Below are positions 43,582 to 50,287 of a stretch of DNA of 64,000 nt, in pieces. This DNA is from CAYRWR01 sp964537555 (GTDB lineage: Bacteria; Spirochaetota; Brevinematia; Brevinematales; CAYRWR01), in the NCBI GenBank assembly GCA_964537555.1, contig CAZIAD010000003.1, forward strand, positions 1 through 64,000, written 5' to 3'. The notes below the pieces were generated by a model. It was given only the letters and a program-made list of their open reading frames with translations. It was not told the origin of the DNA and searched no databases. Made by a program: the position numbers and the translations under genes. Position 1 is the stretch's first letter, and every line of letters begins with the position of its first letter.

Positions 43582-43624
43582 GGATAATATCCTAAGCACT
43601 CTTTGCCTGAAAGGATAAATATCC
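43582..43624. repeat. Pair of GGATA/TATCC palindromes three helical turns apart
   Basis: GGATA-A-TATCC at 43582-43592 and GGATA-AA-TATCC at 43613-43624; centres are about 31.5 bp apart, close to three turns of B-DNA, so both lie on one face. They lie about 130 bp upstream of the candidate fliL promoter and may be operator sites. Confidence 0.45.
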
Positions 43625-43715
43625 GGAAACCAGGGAGTAGCGCTTGATTTTTTAGCATAAGAGATTTATCATTATTGATAGAAGAAACGGTTATATAGAA
43701 GATAGTGAATAGTGT

Positions 43716-43741
43716 TAAGAATTTTATTATTTATCCGATAC
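43716..43741 (+). promoter_or_regulatory. Candidate FliA (sigma-28)-type promoter of fliL-fliM-fliY
   Basis: TAAGAATT at 43716-43723 and TCCGATAC at 43734-43741 resemble TAAAGTTT-N11-GCCGATAA with a one-base-short spacer. The fliL ATG is 32 nt downstream. Confidence 0.45.
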
Positions 43742-43772
43742 ACTATATAGCAATACTTTATAGGAGGCCACT

Positions 43773-44315
43773 ATGGGTGAGCCTGACGATCTCGATATTG
43801 ACACCGGTGAGGATGTGGGTGTAGACGAAGCGCCCTCGGAGGGCTTTTCGATTGGAAAACTGATCGAATGGCTTCTGGCTAACATGATCCCGGTAATCGT
43901 GGCCGTAGTACTTTCTACTATTATAGCTATCATATTGGTCCGCACTAATGTATCCAAGAAAAGTGAGGAGCAATATCAAACGGTCAAATTACGCCCTAAG
44001 CCACCCCCCAAGACCATTTTCCCCCTGGGTGACTTTAAGCTCAATACAGCGGATATCAATGAACCTCATTTTATCCGTCTGACTATCTCTTTGGGATATG
44101 ACGGGGATAATAAACAGCTTATCACTGAGCTGGCCAACCGTAAGGTTCAGATAAGAGATAAAATACTCTATATCCTCTCTTCCAAGACGAAGGATGATAT
44201 AGACAGTGCTTCTGAAAAAGAGTTTTTAAAAGAAGAAATAAAGAAATCGATAAATAATATAATGACCAGCGGAGAAATCGAGGCTGTTTATTATGATGAG
44301 TTTGTGATTTCTTAG
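43773..44315 (+). CDS. fliL: Flagellar basal body-associated protein FliL
   Basis: 180 residues: an acidic cytoplasmic N-terminus (residues 1-25), one transmembrane helix at about 34-56, then a periplasmic FliL domain with FPLGDFKLNTADINEPHFIRLTISLGYD. FliL surrounds stator units and supports torque in spirochaetes. AGGAGG is upstream of the ATG. It is first of three tightly packed flagellar genes (9 nt to fliM). Confidence 0.92.
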   Translation: MGEPDDLDIDTGEDVGVDEAPSEGFSIGKLIEWLLANMIPVIVAVVLSTIIAIILVRTNVSKKSEEQYQTVKLRPKPPPKTIFPLGDFKLNTADINEPHFIRLTISLGYDGDNKQLITELANRKVQIRDKILYILSSKTKDDIDSASEKEFLKEEIKKSINNIMTSGEIEAVYYDEFVIS

Positions 44316-44324
44316 GAGTAGGAC

Positions 44325-45383
44325 ATGACAGAAATTCTGTCCCAGGATGAGATCGACGCATTATTGACAGCCGTGTCCAGTGGAGAATCTGTAGAATCAG
44401 AGTCGTCTATGTCCATCCCCAAAGCATCCGGGGGTGGAGTAAAGCCGGGTCGTGAAAAAAAGCGTCTGAAAGTCTATGACTTCCGGCGCCCCGATAAATT
44501 CTCCAAGGACCAGATCCGGACCCTGCAGATGATGCATGAGACCTTTGCCCGTCTCACTACCACCTCATTGTCAGCCACTCTGCGGGCCCTGGTGCATGTA
44601 CATGTAGTCAGTGTAGACCAGCTTACTTATGAAGAATTTACCCGGTCTATACCCTCTCCTACTACTCTGGGTATTATTAATATGGACCCCCTTAAGGGCA
44701 GCTCTGTTATAGAAATGGACCCCTCTATTACCTTTGCGGTAATAGACCGGCTGTTTGGCGGCAAGGGAGAGCCCCTTAAGACCAACCGGGAACTGACAGA
44801 TATTGAGCTGTCTGTAATAGAAGGTATCATCGTCAGACTGCTGGGTAACCTGCGGGAATCCTGGGCCAATGTGATCGACCTCCGGCCCCGTCTGGGTAAC
44901 ATCGAGACCAACCCTCAGTTTGCCGGTATCGTACCCCCTACTTCTATGGTCGTTTTGACCACATTTGATACCAAGGTGGGTGATGTAGAAGGGATGATGA
45001 ACTTCTGTATCCCTTATATCACGATCGAGCCTATTATTTCCAAGCTGTCTGCCCAGTTCTGGTATTCATCCATTAAGAAGGGTGTGTCTACTGAGAACGT
45101 GAACATGATCAAAGAGCAGATCTCAGATGTAAAACTGGAAGTAGTGGCCAAACTCACAGAGACTGACCTCCTGTTCCGGGAGATTGCGGCTATACGTTCA
45201 GGGGATGTGATCAGATTTAATCAGAATGCTATCAGTGATGTAGAGATCATCATCGGTAGTAATATGAAGTTTAAAGGAAAACCGGGTGTGGTCGGAAAAC
45301 GCCGGGCGATCCAGGTACAGGAAGTCATTACTACTATAGATGAAGAAATGCTGCAGGACATCCTGATGGGAGATGAAGACTAA
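44325..45383 (+). CDS. fliM: Flagellar motor switch protein FliM
   Basis: 352 residues. An N-terminal CheY-P-binding peptide LSQDEIDALL (residues 5-14) is followed by a linker, a CheC-like middle domain (about 55-245) with FDFRRPDKF-like and ETFARLTTTSL sequences, and a C-terminal SpoA domain. FliM sets rotation direction and binds FliG and FliY in the C-ring. AGGAGTAGG lies before the ATG. Standard family length. Confidence 0.96.
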   Translation: MTEILSQDEIDALLTAVSSGESVESESSMSIPKASGGGVKPGREKKRLKVYDFRRPDKFSKDQIRTLQMMHETFARLTTTSLSATLRALVHVHVVSVDQLTYEEFTRSIPSPTTLGIINMDPLKGSSVIEMDPSITFAVIDRLFGGKGEPLKTNRELTDIELSVIEGIIVRLLGNLRESWANVIDLRPRLGNIETNPQFAGIVPPTSMVVLTTFDTKVGDVEGMMNFCIPYITIEPIISKLSAQFWYSSIKKGVSTENVNMIKEQISDVKLEVVAKLTETDLLFREIAAIRSGDVIRFNQNAISDVEIIIGSNMKFKGKPGVVGKRRAIQVQEVITTIDEEMLQDILMGDED

Positions 45384-45463
45384 TCTTCCCCGCGTACACC
45401 TAATGGACTGGGGATTTTTTCCGATAATACTTAAGGTGTATAGAAAGAAAAATGGAGGCGGAA

Positions 45464-46546
45464 ATGAGTGACGGTACTCTTTCACAAGATGAAATAGATG
45501 CATTATTGCAGGGAACAGATGAATTAATGTCAGAGAACCTGGGCACATCTTCCTCCGGGGGAGGCATGTCCTCAGGCCCCAGCGTATCAGGAGAAAACAT
45601 CTCAGAAGCGGATAAAGCTTCTCTGGGAGAGATCCTCCGGGAGATCGGACAGGCTCAGGCTACCGGGCTTTCTACCCTGACCGGCACCAATGTAAAATTC
45701 AGTTCTCCTTTTATTGACGCCGGTAAGCTGGACCAGCTCAAAGGCGAGATAAAAGGTAAAGTAATACAGGCTAAGGTAGGCCTGTCCGGCGGTGTGACCG
45801 GAGAATGGGTATATGTCATTCCTGAAAAAAGTGTACTGGGCATCACCAATATACTGATAGGCCAGGATGATAATACTGAAGTATCTGAGCTCGTGATCTC
45901 CACCTTCTCCGAAGTGATCAACCAGACCACCGGTTCTATGGTCAATGTACTCTCCGAAAAGCTGGCCAAGGGTATTACAACCGGTACCCCCAACCTGGAT
46001 TACCTGGAAGATGTGAGCCCTATTGCCATCAGTGGTGGTAATTTCGTGGTCCGCATGAACTACATCTTTAACATCGAAGGCAGAGGCAGTGTGAAGTTCT
46101 TCGTGTTTGTACCTATAGCGATGGCCCGCTCTATAATCTCTTCCTATAAGGCATCCAAGCAGAGCCAGGCCGCATCCTTTGGTGGCGGCGGGCCGGTGCA
46201 GTCCAGCGGCGGCATCCCCGTACAGTCAGTAGCCTTTGAACCCCTGCAGATGGGTGTAGAATCAGAGGCCATGGGTAATATCGCCCTCCTGCTCGACGTG
46301 CCTATGCGCGTCACAGTAGAGCTGGGACGTACCAAGATGACTATCAAGGACATCCTGGGGCTGGGTGAAGGATCAATCATCGAGCTGGACAAGCTGGCCG
46401 GTGAGCCGGTAGATATACTGGTCAATGACAAGCTGATCGCCCAGGGAGAAGTCGTGGTCATCGATGAAAACTTCGCTGTACGTGTGACCAAGATCGTGAC
46501 CCCCATGGAGCGTATCTTTGACAGTGCTGAAGAGCAGCTGTCCTAA
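45464..46546 (+). CDS. fliY: Flagellar motor switch protein FliY (CheC-SpoA fusion)
   Basis: 360 residues from the ATG at 45464, which has GGAGG 5 nt upstream; an ATG at 45452 contains the ribosome-binding site. The N-terminal peptide LSQDEIDALL matches FliM's CheY-binding sequence. The CheC-like domain (about 48-230) keeps one complete phosphatase motif S146-x3-E150-x2-N153-x22-P176, while the equivalent first site (ILREIGQAQ) has Gln for Asn. A Gly-rich linker leads to the FliN-type SpoA domain (about 265-350). FliY may therefore dephosphorylate CheY-P at the switch. A terminator follows, and no export genes come after it. Confidence 0.95.
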   Translation: MSDGTLSQDEIDALLQGTDELMSENLGTSSSGGGMSSGPSVSGENISEADKASLGEILREIGQAQATGLSTLTGTNVKFSSPFIDAGKLDQLKGEIKGKVIQAKVGLSGGVTGEWVYVIPEKSVLGITNILIGQDDNTEVSELVISTFSEVINQTTGSMVNVLSEKLAKGITTGTPNLDYLEDVSPIAISGGNFVVRMNYIFNIEGRGSVKFFVFVPIAMARSIISSYKASKQSQAASFGGGGPVQSSGGIPVQSVAFEPLQMGVESEAMGNIALLLDVPMRVTVELGRTKMTIKDILGLGEGSIIELDKLAGEPVDILVNDKLIAQGEVVVIDENFAVRVTKIVTPMERIFDSAEEQLS

Positions 46547-46564
46547 GTATTAAGAATCAAGATC

Positions 46565-46596
46565 AAAGCCTCTCTGCAAAGGGAGGCTTTTTTATT
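46565..46596 (+). terminator. Rho-independent terminator of the fliLMY operon
   Basis: AAAGCCTC (46565-46572) pairs with GAGGCTTT (46583-46590) followed by a T tract. The convergent gene ends in the tract. Confidence 0.8.
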
Positions 46597-47218
46597 TTCC
46601 CATCAAAAAATCCATCTCCAGTCCAATACTAAATCCCTCCATGTCTCCGGCATCCAGTCCCGCCCGGGGCACCTCAGCCAACAGCAGATGGTATTTTACT
46701 GATAGTCCCAGGGCAAATAGGGGGCTGATATAGTACTGCAGCAAGACTTCCGGAACCAGCATGCCTGTACCCTGGATAGTAGCCCCTCCGGCATTAGTGG
46801 AGCTGGTGCTGGTAGTAACACCCCCCAGGGCCAGGTTCAGCTTCGGGTTGAGTCTCCACTGTTCCCCCAGCATCAGGCCGTAGCCCAGCCACAGACCGGC
46901 ATAACCGTAACCATAGCTGGTATAGGGGTAGGTATTAATCTGGAGACTGCGATTGACCAGGAAGCTGGCCATAATACCCCAGTCCAGTCCACTCTGGTGA
47001 ACCATGCTCCCCTGCACACCCAGCCACAGGCCATCTCCGTCACTGAGGGCCTTGTAATCCATCCTGATGCCCAGGCTATACTGCAGGAGTCCCTTTCCGG
47101 CCGGGTGCTTTTCCTGTTCCGGGTAGAATTTTATAGCCCCTTTGTCATTGAGTTCCTGGGCGCCCAGCCCGGCACTGCCTGAGATCAACAGCATGATTAC
47201 TAGTATCTCTTTTTTCAT
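46592..47218 (-). CDS. Exported beta-barrel-like outer-membrane protein
   Basis: 208 residues from the ATG at 47218 (GAGG 5 nt upstream; a GTG two codons earlier is less likely). Signal peptide ends near GLGA. The rest alternates hydrophobic and polar residues with many Gly, Tyr and aromatic pairs (GYGYAGLWLGYGLMLGEQWRLNPKLN), fitting eight or so transmembrane beta-strands. The final Lys is unusual for outer-membrane proteins, which often end in Phe. No named family recognised. Confidence 0.65.
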   Translation of the reverse strand: MKKEILVIMLLISGSAGLGAQELNDKGAIKFYPEQEKHPAGKGLLQYSLGIRMDYKALSDGDGLWLGVQGSMVHQSGLDWGIMASFLVNRSLQINTYPYTSYGYGYAGLWLGYGLMLGEQWRLNPKLNLALGGVTTSTSSTNAGGATIQGTGMLVPEVLLQYYISPLFALGLSVKYHLLLAEVPRAGLDAGDMEGFSIGLEMDFLMGK

Positions 47219-47447
47219 ATTCACCTCTTCTATTTATTTAGAGGAATTCATTTGTGAAGTATAAATAGTGTAGCGTTTTCTCTGTCTTTATTATAGACAG
47301 GGTATTTGAGAATATCCATTTTGTAGGATATACTTGGTAGTGATATAGCTACTGTCGCAGGAAGGTTTGATGAGTAGCAGGAGTTATATGCTATTATTAG
47401 ACTACAATTGATTTGTTAGATTAAGATATTTGAATACGGAGCGCAGT

Positions 47448-47819
47448 TTGAGTACAACCTTATCAATATTTATCAAATCTAAAGATTCATATGATGTTTT
47501 TACCAGTCACATTTCTAAAATTTTAGATATAAATCTTGAAAAAAAAGTTGATGATGGCCTGGTAATTTTTGAGTATATCGGTTTAGGATTACACATTATT
47601 ATTGAGGTTGAAAATTCATATGATGATGATTTAAATATCCCATTTAAAAGTTTTCAATATATCATTAATATTGATAATTTCATTAGAATAAAGGAATATA
47701 ATATTTGGGAAAGTTATCAATACTATTTCACTTTATATCTGCAGAATATTTTATTTGAAAAATTCAAATATAGATCTATTGTTGTACAAGAATTTCAAAA
47801 AATAATCTCTGAATTATAA
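47448..47819 (+). CDS. AT-rich orphan, immunity-protein-like
   Basis: 123 residues from a TTG (GGAG 6 nt upstream); a frame from 47430 lacks a ribosome-binding site. The gene is far more AT-rich than its neighbours, with Ile, Asn, Lys and Phe dominant, which suggests recent acquisition. The layout resembles immunity proteins of polymorphic toxin systems: an acidic patch SYDDDLNIPFKSFQYIINI, then an aromatic helix and a closing VVQEFQKIISEL. No toxin gene is in the window, so it would be an orphan. This reading rests on resemblance only. Confidence 0.55.
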   Translation: MSTTLSIFIKSKDSYDVFTSHISKILDINLEKKVDDGLVIFEYIGLGLHIIIEVENSYDDDLNIPFKSFQYIINIDNFIRIKEYNIWESYQYYFTLYLQNILFEKFKYRSIVVQEFQKIISEL

Positions 47820-47857
47820 GTGGTCTACACCACAAGACTAAACCCGGCGTATAAAAA

Positions 47858-47889
47858 TGAAAAAAGGCAGCCTGGTGGTGACTGCCTTT
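47858..47889 (-). terminator. Rho-independent terminator of the CotH-family gene
   Basis: AAAGGCAG (47863-47870) and CTGCCTTT (47882-47889) form the stem. The A-run to the left gives the minus-strand U tract. Confidence 0.75.
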
Positions 47890-47920
47890 CATCGGAGGGT
47901 TATGCTATGACAAAACGCGT

Positions 47921-49300
47921 TTAATTTCCGCTCAGGTCGTCGTTAATACTCTGCCAGCGCTCGGACTGCCAGCCCAGGAGTCCACCTCCATAGCCGTTAA
48001 AGCCCTGGGAATTCCACATATCAGGAGTCTGTGTAAAGGACTGTTCCCAAACCATATTGGAATCTTCCAGGGTCTTGACACCCCGCCAGTCTCCTTTTTT
48101 GTAAGTATCCGTATAGACCGCATCTTTGATGAGCTTCTTGTAGACATCTACCTGCTTTTTAAATTTTACAGGATGAAAGCTGTTCTGCATCAGGTAACGA
48201 ACTTTGGCTATATAAGCCTGCTTCCATTCCGGTATGGCCAGTACTTTATCGAATAATGCCCGGTAATTATCGTTGTCTGCCATCTTGAACACAGAGGTGT
48301 TCAGGACCGGAAAGCCCCAGCCTATGCCGCTCCCGAAGGTGTTGTCCAGGTCCCAGGCCATGATGTACCACTTCCCGCTGCTATGTCGGTAGATGTAGTC
48401 GTTATTGGGATTGAACACAAAGCTGTCCCAGTGCCCGGTAAGGGTAGCTGCTGCCAGATAGTTCAGGACTGACTCGATATCCAGTATAGCTTTCAGGTCC
48501 TGTTTGGTCCTGGCCTGGGCCAGAGCCAGGAAGAACTGGTTCACCTGGTCCTTTTCAGCAGTCTTGGCCTTAGTCTTTATCACAAAGATATTACCGAAAT
48601 TGGGGAGCATCTTGGAAGGATAGCCTCCCTTATAGAGCTGACCCGACTTTTTCTTAAAGCGGGCCTCCAGGAAGTGTTCATCCATCTGTTCTACGGTATT
48701 ATAGAGGCCCCAGTATTTTCCATTGACATAGACCCGGGCGAAACCCATGCGGGAGGAATAAGCCCGGGCTTCCTGGAAAACCCGGGTGGCCATCTGTTCC
48801 CGGAGCAGAGTAGGATCATTGGCCGAAGCCCGCAGATTAAGCTTAGCCACACCCCAGACCAGCCGGTCTTTATTGGCGGGAAAAGGCAGGGCCTGGTCTG
48901 TATCATCATAGAGCAGCGGGCTGTCAAAGCTCAGCTTGACATTGAGCTTGTAAAATGAGGTCTGGCCCCTCCCCCGTAGTCCTACATTGGACACCACCAT
49001 GTCACCGATACGCATCTCTGTAGCCAGGGCATAGACCTGCTCCCGTCCTTCTTTATAGCGGGCCTTGAGGATACTTTTATAGGCAGACGGGGACATGCTG
49101 AAGTGGATATCCAGGATACGGGTATCATCAAAAAAGGGCGCACTCTGGATAAAGGAGGGATTATCCTCCCAGCTATCCTGTACTACCGGGTAGACACCAC
49201 TGACCTGGACATCCGCACGCCCCATCGCCTTACAAGCAGGTAATATGGCTGTAACGAATAATAACATGGCTGAAAAAAGCCTGATTCTGATCTTTTCCAT
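47921..49300 (-). CDS. CotH-family lipoprotein kinase
   Basis: 459 residues from the ATG at 49300 (GAGG upstream; a GTG one codon earlier is possible). Lipoprotein signal with lipobox LPAC. CotH kinase signatures: LRGRGQTSFYKLNVKLSF, KLNLRASANDPTLLREQMA, the adenine-region GLYNTVEQMDEHFL and the catalytic-metal segment WYIMAWDLDNTFG. CotH proteins are atypical kinases that phosphorylate surface proteins in Bacillus spore coats and in other bacteria. The lipobox predicts an envelope location. A family-typical NYIYR-like stretch reads NNDYIYRH. Substrate unknown. Confidence 0.88.
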   Translation of the reverse strand: MEKIRIRLFSAMLLFVTAILPACKAMGRADVQVSGVYPVVQDSWEDNPSFIQSAPFFDDTRILDIHFSMSPSAYKSILKARYKEGREQVYALATEMRIGDMVVSNVGLRGRGQTSFYKLNVKLSFDSPLLYDDTDQALPFPANKDRLVWGVAKLNLRASANDPTLLREQMATRVFQEARAYSSRMGFARVYVNGKYWGLYNTVEQMDEHFLEARFKKKSGQLYKGGYPSKMLPNFGNIFVIKTKAKTAEKDQVNQFFLALAQARTKQDLKAILDIESVLNYLAAATLTGHWDSFVFNPNNDYIYRHSSGKWYIMAWDLDNTFGSGIGWGFPVLNTSVFKMADNDNYRALFDKVLAIPEWKQAYIAKVRYLMQNSFHPVKFKKQVDVYKKLIKDAVYTDTYKKGDWRGVKTLEDSNMVWEQSFTQTPDMWNSQGFNGYGGGLLGWQSERWQSINDDLSGN

Positions 49301-49384
49301 CACACACCTCTTTAAAAATATATAGATATTATATAGAGTAATGAACAGGATAAATGTTACATCTCAGGTTCTTTATAAAAAAAG

Positions 49385-49413
49385 TTGAAGAATCTTTAGG
49401 TGCAATGTATTCT
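49385..49413 (+). promoter_or_regulatory. Possible promoter of the exported protein at 49431
   Basis: TTGAAG at 49385-49390 and TATTCT at 49408-49413, 17 nt spacer, 17 nt before the ATG. Confidence 0.4.
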
Positions 49414-49430
49414 TATGACAGGAGGCCACT

Positions 49431-50210
49431 ATGCAAAGATTTAAATTATTTTTCCTTATATCAGTATTAGTATCGACAGGTAGCTGGGCTTTCACCCAGC
49501 AGGCCTTTGTAAAACAACTGGTACAGGATATAAATGCCAAAGAAGAATCCCGGGTCAAGGCCGCCTGTGCCCCCGGCTTCTGGGAAAATCAGGTTGGCGA
49601 CTCTGCCGGCCACTTTTACAAACAGGTCAGCCACCCCCAGAGGGGAATACTGGTACAGCTGAACCAGCCCCTTAAAATAGTACAGGACCGGGCGGTAGCC
49701 CTTATAGACCTCTACTCTGCCCAAGAAAAGCAGATCGTAGACCAGGGATTCTTTTATCTGGAGAAAAAAGGAGATAAGTGGATATGGGCCGGCATAGATG
49801 AGACTAAACTCCATGTGGATTACTTCCTGGCCGGTAAAGTACCCGCCACCTTTGCCCTGCGTTCCTATGCTGCCCTGACAGACCTGGATAAATGGGGAAA
49901 GAGTTTCGTAGAGGCCTTTAACCAGGGTCAGGACTGGGATGCCCGGGTGGAACAGGTCAAGGGACTAATGACTTATAAAAATGAGATCAGCAGCACTGAG
50001 CTCTACCTGTTTACAGACTATCCCAGCCTCACTTACAAGAATAATTACTGGGTCGAGTCCCTGAACCGGGGAGCCGTGGTATTTGAAGGCATCAACCCGG
50101 AGTACCCTGACTATGCCGATGAGATAGTGATCTACCTGGAAAAAGAGGTCCAGGCCTGGAAGTTTTTAGGAACCAGCACCTATGCCAGCAGCGGATCCAT
50201 ACTGGAGTAG
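49431..50210 (+). CDS. Exported protein of unknown function
   Basis: 259 residues. Signal peptide ends near GSWA. The mature domain has an NTF2-like feel early on (FVKQLVQDINAKEESRVKAACAPGFWENQV and GFFYLEKKGDKWIWAGIDET), followed by a second repeat-like half (WGKSFVEAFNQGQDWDARVEQVK). I infer two tandem alpha/beta domains. No catalytic signature. AGGAGG precedes the ATG. It is divergent from the CotH gene. Function unknown. Confidence 0.6.
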   Translation: MQRFKLFFLISVLVSTGSWAFTQQAFVKQLVQDINAKEESRVKAACAPGFWENQVGDSAGHFYKQVSHPQRGILVQLNQPLKIVQDRAVALIDLYSAQEKQIVDQGFFYLEKKGDKWIWAGIDETKLHVDYFLAGKVPATFALRSYAALTDLDKWGKSFVEAFNQGQDWDARVEQVKGLMTYKNEISSTELYLFTDYPSLTYKNNYWVESLNRGAVVFEGINPEYPDYADEIVIYLEKEVQAWKFLGTSTYASSGSILE

Positions 50211-50223
50211 TACAGTTGATTTA

Positions 50224-50253
50224 TTGACAGCATTGCTGTTCAACGACTATACT
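50224..50253 (+). promoter_or_regulatory. Promoter of the PH-TerB-AAA gene
   Basis: TTGACA at 50224-50229 and TATACT at 50248-50253, 18 nt spacer, 34 nt before the GTG start. Confidence 0.65.
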
Positions 50254-50287
50254 AAGATCCAAATCAATCCATTATCAGGGGTAAGCC

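Larger units (their letters stand above)
43292..43772. other. Long intergenic region upstream of fliL
   Basis: 481 bases between divergent genes. No believable coding frame. It holds a GCCTG...CAGGC inverted repeat around 43396-43437, two related palindromes (listed separately), and the candidate FliA-type promoter at its right end. I compared it by eye with cyclic di-GMP and cobalamin riboswitch landmarks and saw neither. Confidence 0.5.

Noticed and set aside
43292..43772. A riboswitch upstream of fliL
   Set aside because: I looked for cyclic di-GMP and cobalamin riboswitch landmarks by eye and saw none; only short palindromes are present.
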